A stretch of 64,000 bases of DNA from Falsiroseomonas tokyonensis. Lineage in GTDB: Bacteria > Pseudomonadota > Alphaproteobacteria > Acetobacterales > Acetobacteraceae. Shown piece by piece: positions 1 through 9,686 of the stretch. The stretch is from contig NZ_JAFNJS010000009.1 of assembly GCF_019024325.1 (NCBI RefSeq), positions 51,014 to 115,013 of the forward strand. The letters are read 5' to 3'. Made by a program: the position numbers and the translations under genes. Under the pieces are notes generated by a model. The model was not told the origin of the DNA and ran no database searches. It saw only the letters and a list, made by a program, of their open reading frames with translations. Numbering within the stretch: the first letter of the stretch is position 1; each line of letters begins with the position of its first letter.

Positions 1-1997
1 GCCTCCCGCCCCCCCGGCACGCTCTGCACGCGGTGCGCGGAGCGCGCCAGCATGCGCTCGATCATGGCGCGGATCTCTGGCTGATCCTCCACCACCAGGA
101 TGCGCGCGGCCCGGCCGGGCGGGGGCATGGCTGCATCCGCGCCACCGCCACCGGCCCGTGGGTCCTGCTGCTGCTGCGCCAGCGGCGTCCGCGCCTCGGG
201 CAAATAGAGCGTCACCGTTGTGCCCTCCCCCGCCGCGCTGCGCAGCGCCATCCGGCCGCCCAGCTGCGTCACCAGGCCGAAGACCTGCGACAGGCCGAGC
301 CCGGAGCCGGCGCCGGCGGGCTTGGTGGTGAAGAAAGGCTCGAAGGCGCGGGCGGCGACATCCTCGGACATGCCGGGGCCATTGTCGGTGATGGCGATCG
401 CGACAAAGCCGGGGGCGTCCACGCTGACGCCGGCGTCCGGCAGCTGCGCGCGCGCAGCGCCGATGAGGATGCGCCCCGGCCGCCGCGTCGCGGCCTCTCC
501 GCCCAGGATCGCATCGCGCGCATTGCTCACCAGGTTGCAGATGGCGGCCTGCAGCTGGGCGGGGTCGAGCGCGCAGCGCGGCAGCTCGGGCTCCGTCTGC
601 AGCCGCACCTCGATCGCCGGTGTCGCCAGGTCCTGCAGCACCGGCAGCATGTCCTGCAGCAGCGACCCCACCGGCAGCGCCTGCAGCCGAAGCACCTGGG
701 TGCGGGCATAGGCGAGCAGGCTGGAAGCCAGATGGGCGCTGGCTTCCGCCGCGCGCCGGGTGCGCTGCGCCACGCCGCGCAGCACCGGATCCATGGTGGC
801 TTCCTCCAGCGCCTCCAGATTGCCGAGCACCACGGTGAGGAGGTTGTTGAAGTCATGCGCCACGCCGCGCGCCATGCGGCCCAGCGCCTCCAGCGCCCGG
901 GCCTCGCGCAGCTGGGCTTCCGCCAGGTGGCGCAGCTCGGCCTCCTGCCGCAGTTCCGCCAGCGCCCGGCTGCGCCCGACGGCGCCGCGCCAGGCCATCC
1001 AGGCGGCGCCGGACAGCAGCAGGATGATCGCGAGCGCCGTGGCGGCCTGGCGCAGCATGCCCTGCCACCAGCCGTCCAGGCGCGCCTGCAGGTCGACGCC
1101 GAAGCTCACATACAGGGGGAAGGGCTGGACGCGGCGATAGGCATACAGCCGTTCCACCCCATCCACCGAGGAATCCGTTCGGAACACCCCCGCATCGTGC
1201 GATCGCGCCATGGCCTGGACCAGCGTGCTGGAGGCGGCCAGCCGAAGCCCCTCCCCGCCCGCAGGCAGGCGCACCAGCAGCAGGCCATCGGTCCGCATCA
1301 GCGACGCCGCGCCGCTCGCGCTGGTCGAGGCGACGGCGAAAGCCTCCTCCAGCACCTCGGGGCTGATCACGGCATGGATGGTGCCGTTGAACCGGCCGTC
1401 CGGGCTGATCCTGCGGCGGCTGATCGCGAAGGAAGGCCGGCCGGTGGCAGGGCTGACATAGCGCGAGCCGATATAGCGGGGCTGCGCGCGGTCGCGCTGT
1501 TCCCTGAAGGATTCGAGGTCGGCGAGGTTGCGGCCCGGCGCGAAGGGGACGGTCGAGGCCAGGACATCGCCCTCTGCATTTGTGATCCAGAGCGAGTCGG
1601 TCTGGTCCAGCCGGGCGACGATGCTCAGAAGCTGCCGGCGCAGGCCGTCCGAGGCAATGGCCGCTTCCTCCATGTCGCTGATCATGTCCGCGACCAGTTC
1701 CAGCACCAGCTCCTGCGTCTCGAACAGCCGCCGTGCGTGCTGCTGCATGATGCTGGCCGTGGCCTCGGCATCCCGCCGCGCTTCCTCCAGCACCATCCGG
1801 CGCCGGTCGGATCCCACGGCCACCAGCACCAGCACCGGCAGCAGCACGATCAGGGCCAGAAGGGCCATCATGCTGCGGCTGACGGCCAGCGGCGGCTTGT
1901 CAGGGTGTCCCGCGCCCCGCGCGCCGCGCCGCCTGACGGCCTGGCCTTCATCGGCGGGGGCGCTCGCGGCATGGTCCAGACGGCTGGGGCGCTTCAT
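1..1997 (-). CDS. Hybrid sensor histidine kinase (truncated by window edge)
   Basis: The reading frame stays open from the ATG at 1997 to base 1, giving 665 visible codons; the C-terminus lies outside the window. Order of parts: cytoplasmic N-terminus, transmembrane helix about 45-62, a periplasmic sensor of about 250 residues (cache-like by size and position), a second helix about 312-332, HisKA with the phospho-accepting His381 in VAHDFNNLL, HATPase_c with NLVSNARDAI, DNGPGMS and GSGLGLSQV, then from about residue 628 the start of a receiver domain (RILVVEDQPEIR). The HDFNNLL type of H-box is typical of NtrB/FixL-like hybrid kinases. It is divergent from the response regulator at 2231, which suggests one signalling locus. 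The ligand is unknown. Confidence 0.9.
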   Translation of the reverse strand, partial: MKRPSRLDHAASAPADEGQAVRRRGARGAGHPDKPPLAVSRSMMALLALIVLLPVLVLVAVGSDRRRMVLEEARRDAEATASIMQQHARRLFETQELVLELVADMISDMEEAAIASDGLRRQLLSIVARLDQTDSLWITNAEGDVLASTVPFAPGRNLADLESFREQRDRAQPRYIGSRYVSPATGRPSFAISRRRISPDGRFNGTIHAVISPEVLEEAFAVASTSASGAASLMRTDGLLLVRLPAGGEGLRLAASSTLVQAMARSHDAGVFRTDSSVDGVERLYAYRRVQPFPLYVSFGVDLQARLDGWWQGMLRQAATALAIILLLSGAAWMAWRGAVGRSRALAELRQEAELRHLAEAQLREARALEALGRMARGVAHDFNNLLTVVLGNLEALEEATMDPVLRGVAQRTRRAAEASAHLASSLLAYARTQVLRLQALPVGSLLQDMLPVLQDLATPAIEVRLQTEPELPRCALDPAQLQAAICNLVSNARDAILGGEAATRRPGRILIGAARAQLPDAGVSVDAPGFVAIAITDNGPGMSEDVAARAFEPFFTTKPAGAGSGLGLSQVFGLVTQLGGRMALRSAAGEGTTVTLYLPEARTPLAQQQQDPRAGGGGADAAMPPPGRAARILVVEDQPEIRAMIERMLARSAHRVQSVPGGRE

Positions 1998-2049
1998 GAA
2001 TCCTGGGCCTGGTCCAACGTGCCCCCTGCGCGCCGCGACCTGTGGCAGG

Positions 2050-2142
2050 GGTTTTGGCAAAACCTGCAGGTATTGCATCCTGCGGCTGCACTCGGTGTCA
2101 TTTTTGGGGCGAAGGCTCCCTCGCGCGAAAGTTGCAGGATGC
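2050..2142. promoter_or_regulatory. Divergent promoter region with two inverted repeats
   Basis: The 233-bp gap between the divergent kinase (start 1997) and regulator (start 2231) holds a compact palindrome at 2050-2064 (GGTTTT-GGC-AAAACC) and a widely spaced exact 9-bp inverted pair, GCATCCTGC at 2075-2083 and GCAGGATGC at 2134-2142. I infer operator sites shared by the divergent promoters, perhaps bound by the OmpR-type regulator next door. No clear -35/-10 pair was identified. Confidence 0.4.
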
Positions 2143-2230
2143 GAAATCGCGTTAAGGTTGTCGACAGGGTTGGCGCTTGGACATAAAGTTGTCGGGAGCC
2201 AATCTGCTGCCAACCAGTCGGGGAGCGTCC

Positions 2231-3058
<828 letters not shown>

Positions 3059-3062
3059 CCCA

Positions 3063-4331
3063 ATGACCCCCGCCCCGCCGCAGGCGCCGGCGCTGACCAT
3101 CCTGGTGGTGGATGACGAGCGGCCGATCGTGGAGCTGTTGCTGCGCGCGCTGACCCATCGCGGCTTCCAGGTGCAGGGCGCCGACAATGCCGAGGCCGCG
3201 AAGGCCCATGTGCGAGCCGATCCCAGCATCGGCGTGGTGCTGTCCGATGTCCGCATGCCGGGCCAGACCGGCCTGGCGCTGGCGGAGGAACTGCTGCGCG
3301 GGCGGTCGGAGGCGGAGGCGCTGGAAGTGGTGCTGCTGACCGGGGGCGCCACCGCCGATGTCGCGCTCGGCGCGCTGCGCGCCCGCACCTTCGACCTGGT
3401 GCAGAAGCCGCTGCGGCTGAACGAGGTGGCGATGGTCGTGGAACGCGCGCTGGCCAGCAGCCGCCAGCGCCGCGCCCGCGCCATCCGCGATTCCGAGGTG
3501 GAGGAGCATATCCGCGCCGCGGAGGCGGAACGCGCGCGGCTGTTCGAACGGCTCAGCGCCTCCTCCGCCCGGCTGGAGGATGCCAACAGCGCGCTCGCCG
3601 CCAGCCAACGGATGCGCAGCGACCTGCTGGCGGTGATCTCGCATGAGATGCGCACGCCGCTGATCCCGATCCTCGGCTTCTCGGAGATCCTGGCCGGCGA
3701 CGCGCCGCTGCCGGCGGCGGAGGTGCAGGACTATGGCCGGCTGATCCATGCCGGGGCCGATCGGCTGCTGTCGCTGATCGAGGGGGCGCTGGATATCGTG
3801 GCGCTGGCGCACGGCCGCGGCCTTGTCCCGGGGCTGCCGGAGCCGGCGGAGCGACTGCTGGGGCGGGTGCTGGCGCGCCACCAGCCGGCGGCGGCCGCCC
3901 GCGGCATCCGCCTGGCGATGCAGGTGCCCGACCCGTCGCCGATGCTGGCCGGCGACCTGCGCCTGCTGGCGGCGGCCATCGGCCAGCTTCTGGACAATGC
4001 CATCAAGGCCAGCCCCGACGGGGGGGTGGTGGAAGTGGCCGCGCTTGCGCCTCCGGAAGGCGGCGTCCTGCTGCAGGTGCGCGACCATGGCGCCGGCCTG
4101 CCGCCGGGCCTGCTGGAACAGCTCGGCACCCCCTTCCTGCAGGCGGACATGTCGCTGAACCGCGCCTGGCCCGGGGCCGGGCTGGGCCTGGCGCTGGCAA
4201 GCCGCGTCGCCCAGGCCCATGGCGGCCGGCTGCGGCTGCAGCCGGCGGCGGATGGCGGCACCGAGGCGCGCATCGAGCTGCCGGCGAAGCCCGGCGCCGC
4301 CGAGAGGCCGTCCGTGGCCGCCAAGGGCTGA
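3063..4331 (+). CDS. Receiver-histidine kinase fusion protein
   Basis: The protein has 422 residues and no membrane segment. The N-terminal receiver domain has phospho-acceptor Asp62 (VLSDVRMPG) and Lys115. A coiled-coil-like stretch (about 130-185) leads to HisKA with His194 (VISHEMRTPL) and a HATPase_c domain with QLLDNAIKA, DHGAGLP and GAGLGLALA. The receiver-before-kinase order means a phosphorylated partner can control this kinase, as in soluble relay kinases. It begins 4 bp after the response regulator gene. The partner of its own histidine is unknown. Confidence 0.9.
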   Translation: MTPAPPQAPALTILVVDDERPIVELLLRALTHRGFQVQGADNAEAAKAHVRADPSIGVVLSDVRMPGQTGLALAEELLRGRSEAEALEVVLLTGGATADVALGALRARTFDLVQKPLRLNEVAMVVERALASSRQRRARAIRDSEVEEHIRAAEAERARLFERLSASSARLEDANSALAASQRMRSDLLAVISHEMRTPLIPILGFSEILAGDAPLPAAEVQDYGRLIHAGADRLLSLIEGALDIVALAHGRGLVPGLPEPAERLLGRVLARHQPAAAARGIRLAMQVPDPSPMLAGDLRLLAAAIGQLLDNAIKASPDGGVVEVAALAPPEGGVLLQVRDHGAGLPPGLLEQLGTPFLQADMSLNRAWPGAGLGLALASRVAQAHGGRLRLQPAADGGTEARIELPAKPGAAERPSVAAKG

Positions 4332-4351
4332 GCGCGAGACCGACCGCGACC

Positions 4352-4861
4352 TCAGGCGCCGGCGGTGGCGCCCCTTGCCCGCAGCTCCGCATGGCGCCGC
4401 GTCACCGCATCCAGATTGTCGTGGCACCACTGCGCCATCCGCTCCTCCTCCCGCAGCGAGAGGTCAAGCACCGCATGAGCGCTGTCATGTCCGGCGAGTT
4501 CGGACAGGGTGACGAGGCAGCGATAGGCGGCGATCTCGTAATGCTCGAAGGCATAGTTCGCCATCGCGTTCTTCAGCACCTCGTCGGGCGCCACGGCATG
4601 GCCAAGGGCGGCGAGATTGGCGACAAAGCCAGTCACCAGGTCCTTCAGCCCGGAGTGGGAGCTGCCGAGCGAGGACAGCAGTTCATCCAGCCGGTCGCGC
4701 TGCACCTCGCTTTCCCTGACGTGCCGGCGCAGCGCGGCTTGCATCTCCGGATAATTGTCCAGCCGCTCGACCTGGCGCGACAGGAGCTGGATGGCCTCGG
4801 TTTCCATCGCCCTGGCATCGATCAGCCCGGCGACATAGGTCGCGCGATAATCTTGCTGCAT
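4352..4861 (-). CDS. DUF892/YciE-like ferritin-like protein
   Basis: The 169-residue protein is predicted to be an all-helical four-helix bundle. It shows the family pattern of acidic and His residues: RAMETEAIQLLSRQ, a central RHVRESEVQRDRLDELL, FEHYEIAAYRCL, then LSLREEERMAQW. DUF892 proteins are ferritin-like and are often induced by osmotic or general stress; their biochemical role is unsettled. GGAGAAG precedes the ATG. It is the last of three genes read leftwards, after an HWE kinase and a second DUF892 gene, so an operon is likely. Confidence 0.85.
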   Translation of the reverse strand: MQQDYRATYVAGLIDARAMETEAIQLLSRQVERLDNYPEMQAALRRHVRESEVQRDRLDELLSSLGSSHSGLKDLVTGFVANLAALGHAVAPDEVLKNAMANYAFEHYEIAAYRCLVTLSELAGHDSAHAVLDLSLREEERMAQWCHDNLDAVTRRHAELRARGATAGA

Positions 4862-4910
4862 GGTCTTCTCCAGGATGTCGTCGGCTTGCCGCCGGGGCCA
4901 CCGGGCGGCG

Positions 4911-5960
4911 TCATCTGGCGGCCGGGAAGCGGATGCTGCCGCGCAGGCCAGGCCGCTCCGTGCCCGGCGCCACCTGTTCCAATTCCAGCCGTCCGCCGAG
5001 TTGCCCGGCCAGGGCGCGCCCGATGCGGGTGCCGAGGCCGCTGCCCTGCGGCGCGGCGCCCGCAGTCAGGCCGATGCCATTGTCCTGCACGGCCAGCAGG
5101 AAGGTCTCACCCTCCCGCTGGAAGATCACTTCCACCAGGCCGTCCATCTCCTCCGGGAAGGCGTATTTCAGCGAATTGCCGACCAGCTCGTTCACGATCA
5201 GGCCGATGGCCACGGCCTTGGCCATGGGCAGCATCGCGCTCTCCGCCCGCACCGTCAGCACGATCGGACGCATATCCACCGCTAGGTCGTCGAGATCCGC
5301 GATCAGGCCTTCCAGGAAGCCGCGGCTTTCCACCTGCGCGCGGCCATCCTCCTCCCGATGCCGGTCGAGGCGGCCGTTGATGCGTGCCAGCGCCGCGATG
5401 CGGTCGGAGGCGACCTGCAGCGCCTCGCGCGCCGTGACATCGGCGGAGGCGCCCGCCTGCAGGCGCAGCGTCGCGGCCAGGCGCTGCAAATCGTTGCGCG
5501 CGCGATGCACCGCCTCGCTAAGCAGGGTACCGCTCTGCGCCAATGTCTCGCGCAGCTGGTCATTGGCCTGGTCGAGCCCGGCGCGTTCCGCAGCTAGCGA
5601 CGCCAGCGCCCGATGCATCGCCTCGAGCAGCGCCGCGGTGAAGAGCGCGATGCCAAGGAAGACCGCGACCTCCAGCAGCACCGTCGCCTCGGTGATCACC
5701 AGGCTGCGGCTTGGCGGCAGGAAGAACCAGACGCCCAGTGCGGTGCTGAGCAGCGAGGCATAGATGCCCGCGCCACGGTCGAAGACGATGCCCGAGGCCA
5801 TGATGGCCGGCATGAACATCAGAAAGGGCATTTCCGGCCCGGGCCCGAGCAGCAGCAGCCGCAGCAGCAGGCTGCCCGCCACCAGCAGCGTGGCGGCCAG
5901 GTAGCGGATCCAGACGGGCATCGCCCGCGTCACCGCCATCTTCAGGAAAAGCCGTTCCAT
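4911..5960 (-). CDS. HWE/HisKA_2 sensor kinase with DUF4118-like membrane domain
   Basis: The protein has 349 residues. Four hydrophobic segments within residues 15-112 resemble the KdpD-type DUF4118 module. A short coiled coil (about 118-145) leads to a HisKA_2-type dimerisation helix with His152 in EAVHRARNDLQ, then an ATPase domain with NELVGNSLKYAF, DNGIGL and GSGLGTRIG. In alphaproteobacteria such kinases often feed the PhyR/NepR/EcfG general stress pathway; that link is inference here. No good ribosome site precedes the ATG at 5960, and an ATG at 5939 is possible. The gene sits between two DUF892 genes on the same strand. Confidence 0.85.
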   Translation of the reverse strand: MERLFLKMAVTRAMPVWIRYLAATLLVAGSLLLRLLLLGPGPEMPFLMFMPAIMASGIVFDRGAGIYASLLSTALGVWFFLPPSRSLVITEATVLLEVAVFLGIALFTAALLEAMHRALASLAAERAGLDQANDQLRETLAQSGTLLSEAVHRARNDLQRLAATLRLQAGASADVTAREALQVASDRIAALARINGRLDRHREEDGRAQVESRGFLEGLIADLDDLAVDMRPIVLTVRAESAMLPMAKAVAIGLIVNELVGNSLKYAFPEEMDGLVEVIFQREGETFLLAVQDNGIGLTAGAAPQGSGLGTRIGRALAGQLGGRLELEQVAPGTERPGLRGSIRFPAAR

Positions 5961-6019
5961 GCGCGGCGCCGCTGCCTCTGCCGGGCGGGCGCCGCGCGCG
6001 GCGCCCGCCCGGTCCTTCC

Positions 6020-6523
6020 TCAGGCCGCGGCGCGGTTGACGCGACCCTCGGCGATCGAGGTCAGCTTGCGGTCGGCGGCATATTCCTCGTCCAGGGTCTG
6101 CTGCAGCACCGCGGCGCAATCCTGCCGGCCGAGCTGCTTGGCGAAGGCCACCAGCGTGCCGTAGCGCGTGATCTCGTAATGCTCCACCGCCTGGGCGGAG
6201 GAGATGATGGCGGCATCCAGCACGTCATTGTCGTTGGCGACGCCCAGGATGTCCTGCGCTTCCTCCAGGATGCCGTCCATGGCGGCGCAGGTGGTGCCCT
6301 TCACCGGCTGGCCGTGCATCTGGAAGACCTGCTCCAGCCGGCGGATCTGGCCCTGGGTCTCGGTCAGATGCGCCTGCAGGCCCTGCTTGAGCTGCGGGTC
6401 CGTGGCCTTGTCGATCATCTTCGGCAGCGACTTCGCGATCTGCTGCTCGGCGTAATAGATGTCCTGCAGCGTGTGGACGAAGAGGTCATCCAGCGTCTTG
6501 ATGGATTTCGAGAACAGGCCCAT
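6020..6523 (-). CDS. DUF892/YciF-like ferritin-like protein
   Basis: The protein has 167 residues (MGLFSKSIKTLDDLFVHTLQ start). It is a helical bundle with the family features DLFVHTLQDIYYAEQQI near the N-terminus, HLTETQGQIRRLEQVF, and EHYEITRYGTL. AGGAG stands in front of the ATG at 6523, which excludes a longer in-frame start. It is a paralogue of the 4352-4861 gene and probably the first gene of the three-gene operon. Its likely role is stress-related; metal binding is possible but not shown by the sequence alone. Confidence 0.88.
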   Translation of the reverse strand: MGLFSKSIKTLDDLFVHTLQDIYYAEQQIAKSLPKMIDKATDPQLKQGLQAHLTETQGQIRRLEQVFQMHGQPVKGTTCAAMDGILEEAQDILGVANDNDVLDAAIISSAQAVEHYEITRYGTLVAFAKQLGRQDCAAVLQQTLDEEYAADRKLTSIAEGRVNRAAA

Positions 6524-6737
6524 GCGGAAGCTCCTTCCGAAAAGCGGACCGGCGGCGCGCCACCGGAAGGGGCGGCGCAACAAGCCGGACACGGGGGCTG
6601 AACGCGGCAGGGTGGGGGTGGTTTGACGGGGCGTGCCGCGAATCCCCCGGCGGGGGTGGCGCGCTGTGATCCACGCGATCGGGCTGCGAAGGTCCGGCGG
6701 ACGGCACCGGCGCCGCGACAGGGCGAGGGCCGGGAAG

Positions 6738-6813
6738 TGGTGCCCCGTACGGGATTCGAACCCGTGTTACAGCCTTGAAAGGGCCGTGTCCTAGGCCTCT
6801 AGACGAACGGGAC
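6738..6813 (-). tRNA. tRNA-Glu (anticodon UUC)
   Basis: The 76-nt gene folds as a cloverleaf: acceptor stem GTCCCGT paired with ACGGGGC, D-arm GTCTAGAGGCCTAGGAC, anticodon loop CTTTCAA with anticodon TTC, T-arm with GGTTCGAATCC, discriminator A and an encoded CCA end. It closely matches the bacterial tRNA-Glu consensus. The gene stands alone between the DUF892 operon and the polyketide operon. Confidence 0.97.
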
Positions 6814-6869
6814 AGGCTTGGATGGGCGGCGTATGGCGTCCGGACCGCCCGCGGTCAACCCCTAGCGCC

Positions 6870-7955
6870 TCACGCCAGCCCCATCCGGGTGCCGCGCGCG
6901 GCCCAGCCGGCCAGGCCGGGCCAGGCGCCCGCCAGCCGGACCAAGGCCTGCGGCGTGCGGGCCATCAGCCCATCCGCCAGCCCCGCCAGCCGCATCCCCG
7001 GCCGCACGGAGCTGGCCCAGGCCGCGTGGAAGGCCTCCGCGCCCGCGCCCGCGCGAATCGCCTCCGCCGCGCGCTGGCCGGAGGCGAGCGCCATGGCGAT
7101 GCCATCGCCGCAGAGGGAGGGCACCACCGCCGCCTGGTCGCCCACCCGGAACAGCCCGCCGGGCCCGCCTGCGGCCCGGTGCAGATAGCCATAGGGCACG
7201 CCCGCCACCGTCAGCGGCCGCGGCCAGGCAGGCCGCGCCGCCCGCAGCAGCTCGGCGGCCAGGTCGGAGGCTGCCGCCACATGCGCCAGCAGCGCCGCAG
7301 GGTCCCGCGCCGCCTGTGCAAGGCCGGGCGTGCCGGGCGCGAGCGCCAGGCAGAGATTGGCGCCGCCGCCGGCGCGCGGCTGCAGCCCGGCATAGCCGCC
7401 GGGGCAGGCTAGCAGGGCGATGGCCTCGCCCATCTCCACGCCGTGCAGCGCCAGCTTCACGCCGAGCGAGCCGCCGGCGGCGGGGCGGGCCAGGCCGCGC
7501 ATTTCATGCTTGCCGGTGGCCAGGACCAGCTGCGCGCCCTCCGGCGTCGCGCCATCGGCCAGGCGCAGCCGCCAGCCGCGGGGGCCGGCCTCCGCCACCA
7601 AAGCGGCGGCGCCGCAATGCAGTTCGGCCCCCGCCTCCTCGGCCCGGGCGAGCAGTGCGGCATCCAGCGTCAGGCGGGGCAGCGACCAGGCGGCGAAGGG
7701 CAAGGGCATGCGGCTGCGGTGCCGGCCGGCGCCGAACTGGGCGCTGCGGATCGGCACCGCCCCCAGCGCCGCAAGGTCCAGCCCCAGCCCGGCCAGCAGG
7801 GCCGCCGCATCGGCGCCCAAAAATTCGCCACACACCTTTTCGGCCGGCGCCGCCGCGCGCTCCACCAGCAGCGGCGCCGCGCCTGCGCGGGCCAGGGTGA
7901 TGGCGGCCGCGGCACCCGCCGGGCCGCCGCCGAGGATCAGGCTCCGGCCCGTCAT
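6870..7955 (-). CDS. FAD-dependent oxidoreductase of a type III PKS operon
   Basis: The protein has 361 residues. The N-terminal Rossmann motif GGGPAGAAAA (about 9-18), the internal LVLATGKHEMRG, and FRVGDQAAVVPSLCGDGIAMAL (about 290) are typical of geranylgeranyl-reductase-like and aromatic-hydroxylase-like flavoproteins. It starts by an ATGA overlap with the methyltransferase stop and is third in the operon. By analogy with SrsC of the Streptomyces SrsABC set, it may hydroxylate an alkylresorcinol-type product to a quinol or quinone; this is inference from gene order. Confidence 0.88.
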   Translation of the reverse strand: MTGRSLILGGGPAGAAAAITLARAGAAPLLVERAAAPAEKVCGEFLGADAAALLAGLGLDLAALGAVPIRSAQFGAGRHRSRMPLPFAAWSLPRLTLDAALLARAEEAGAELHCGAAALVAEAGPRGWRLRLADGATPEGAQLVLATGKHEMRGLARPAAGGSLGVKLALHGVEMGEAIALLACPGGYAGLQPRAGGGANLCLALAPGTPGLAQAARDPAALLAHVAAASDLAAELLRAARPAWPRPLTVAGVPYGYLHRAAGGPGGLFRVGDQAAVVPSLCGDGIAMALASGQRAAEAIRAGAGAEAFHAAWASSVRPGMRLAGLADGLMARTPQALVRLAGAWPGLAGWAARGTRMGLA

Positions 7956-8626
7956 CCGCCGGGACCTTCCACCGCCCAGCGGAAGGGCAGCACCCAGCGC
8001 GGCCGGGCCACCACCCCGGCCTCCGCGATCAGCCGCGACCAGTCGGCGCGGCGGAAGCCGCGCGCGATGGAGACCGGGCCGTCATGGCACACCATCGGAT
8101 GCATGCGCAGCAGCCGCGTGCCGGCCCAGACGGCGGCCCAGGGGATGGGGTGGCGATGCAGGTCCAGGATCAGCCAGGCCCTGGCCGCATGCGCCGGCAG
8201 CCAGCGCAGGAAACGGACCAGCGTCGCGTCATCCAGGTGATGCGCGAAAAGCCCGCAGACGATGACGTCGAAGCGCCGATCCGCCGGCAGGTCGAAGAGA
8301 TCGGCGGTGATCCAGCGCGCCGGCGTGCTGTGCGCCGCGGCATGCCGCGCCGCCCAGGGGCTGCGGTCCAGCCCCCAGAGGTCCAGCGCCTGGCCGCGCC
8401 GCGCGCCCCAGGCGGCGATGGCCCGCAGCGCATCGCCGCCGCCGGCGCCGACATCCAGCACCGAAAGCGGCTGCCCGTTCACCGCCACGCGGTCCAGGAA
8501 GCGCAGCAGCGGCGCGGTGGCGAAGGTCATCCGGTTGATGCGCGCCAGGTCGGCCAGCGCCGCGTCGAAATCGGCCTCGGACTGGCCGGGGTCGTCCATG
8601 ATCTCGGGCGCCTGGCTGCGTGGCAT
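7952..8626 (-). CDS. Class I SAM-dependent methyltransferase
   Basis: The protein has 224 residues. Motif I VLDVGAGGGD (about 57-66) binds S-adenosylmethionine; LWGLDRSPWA and ADLFDLPADRRFDVIVCGLFAHHLDD supply the later Rossmann strands. The start at 8626 lies 1 bp after the polyketide synthase stop and the stop overlaps the next ATG, so the three genes are translated together. ATG at 8599 is an alternative start. It probably methylates the polyketide product on oxygen or carbon. Confidence 0.87.
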   Translation of the reverse strand: MPRSQAPEIMDDPGQSEADFDAALADLARINRMTFATAPLLRFLDRVAVNGQPLSVLDVGAGGGDALRAIAAWGARRGQALDLWGLDRSPWAARHAAAHSTPARWITADLFDLPADRRFDVIVCGLFAHHLDDATLVRFLRWLPAHAARAWLILDLHRHPIPWAAVWAGTRLLRMHPMVCHDGPVSIARGFRRADWSRLIAEAGVVARPRWVLPFRWAVEGPGG

Positions 8627-8627
8627 C

Positions 8628-9686
8628 TCAGCCGAGCTCAAAGCGCATGGCCTCGGCCGAGAGGCCCGGGCCGAAGGCCAGCGCGCAGCCATGCCCCGGC
8701 CGCCCTGCCGCCAGCATCCGCGCCAGCACGAACATCACGGTGGCGGAGGACATGTTGCCATGGTCCGACAGCACGTCGCGGCTGGTGCTGAGCGCATCGT
8801 CCGGCAGATCCAGCCCATGCGCCACCGCATCCAGGATCGACCGCCCGCCCGGATGCACCGCCCAATGCCGCATCTGCGCCAGGCCGCGCCCGCCATGCAG
8901 CGCCGGCGCCAGGTCGGGCAGCGCATGCGCCAGCGTGAAGGGCACCATGCCGGACAGCGTCATGTCGAAGCCCGCATCGCCGATCCGCCAGGTGATCTGG
9001 TCCGCCGCCGCCGGGATCACCTGGCTGGCGAAGCCTTCCAGCCGTAGCCCCGCAGGGTCCGAGGTGACCAGCGCCGCGGCGCAGCCATCCGCGAAAAGCA
9101 GGAAGCACAGCAGCTGTTCCAGCGCCGTGGTGTCCTGCAGATGCAGCGTGCAGAGCTCGAGGCAGACCACCAGCACGCGCGCCTCCGGCTCGCTGCGCAC
9201 GATGTGCCAGGCCAGCTTCAGCGCATTGATCGCCGCCTGGCAGCCCATGAAGCCCACCGTGGTGCGCTCGACATTCAGCGGCAGGTCGAAGCCGGCGATG
9301 ATCTGCCGGTCGAGGCCCGGGGCTACGAAGCCGGTGCAGGTGGCGACGATGATATGCGTGATGCCGGGGCCTTCCTGCTCCAGGCCCAGCCGGCGCAGCG
9401 CCGCCCCGGCCAGGTCCGGTGCCTCGGCCTCCCACCGCGCCATGCGGGCGCGGGTGCCGGGGAATTGGCCGCCCTGGCGGTAGAAGCCGCAGACGGTGCC
9501 GGACCCTTCCGGCGCCGAGGGTTCCAGCACCGAATGGCGGCTGGCGATATCCGCCCGCGCGGCCATCCGGGCGAAGGCGCGGCTGTCGCGGCCCAGGGCT
9601 TGGGCGGCGGCGAAGGCGCGGAAGGCGCCATGCACCTGGTGGCGCGGCACGGCGGTCGCGATGCGGTTGAGAAACACTTCCTTCAT
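8628..9686 (-). CDS. Type III polyketide synthase (chalcone/stilbene synthase family)
   Basis: The protein has 352 residues, the usual length for the family. The full catalytic triad is visible: Cys149 (VGFMGCQAA), His278 (WAVHPGGRSI) and Asn311 (SDHGNMSS). The enzyme would condense malonyl-CoA units onto an acyl-CoA starter to give resorcinol- or pyrone-type lipids. I chose the ATG at 9686, MKEVFLNRIATAVP, as it opens the conserved thiolase fold; the frame continues open upstream without recognisable sequence. It is the first gene of the operon with the methyltransferase and flavoprotein. Confidence 0.93.
   Translation of the reverse strand: MKEVFLNRIATAVPRHQVHGAFRAFAAAQALGRDSRAFARMAARADIASRHSVLEPSAPEGSGTVCGFYRQGGQFPGTRARMARWEAEAPDLAGAALRRLGLEQEGPGITHIIVATCTGFVAPGLDRQIIAGFDLPLNVERTTVGFMGCQAAINALKLAWHIVRSEPEARVLVVCLELCTLHLQDTTALEQLLCFLLFADGCAAALVTSDPAGLRLEGFASQVIPAAADQITWRIGDAGFDMTLSGMVPFTLAHALPDLAPALHGGRGLAQMRHWAVHPGGRSILDAVAHGLDLPDDALSTSRDVLSDHGNMSSATVMFVLARMLAAGRPGHGCALAFGPGLSAEAMRFELG

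Noticed and set aside
33..2186. Rightward open frame of over 700 codons at the left edge
   Set aside because: It is antisense to the hybrid kinase, whose frame shows all kinase motifs in order. The rightward product is low-complexity Arg/Gln/His sequence.
6524..6737. Possible EcfG promoter upstream of the DUF892 operon
   Set aside because: The best match on the leftward strand is CAAAC-N16-CGTT near 6600-6625; the -35 part fits only three of five bases, so I did not annotate it.
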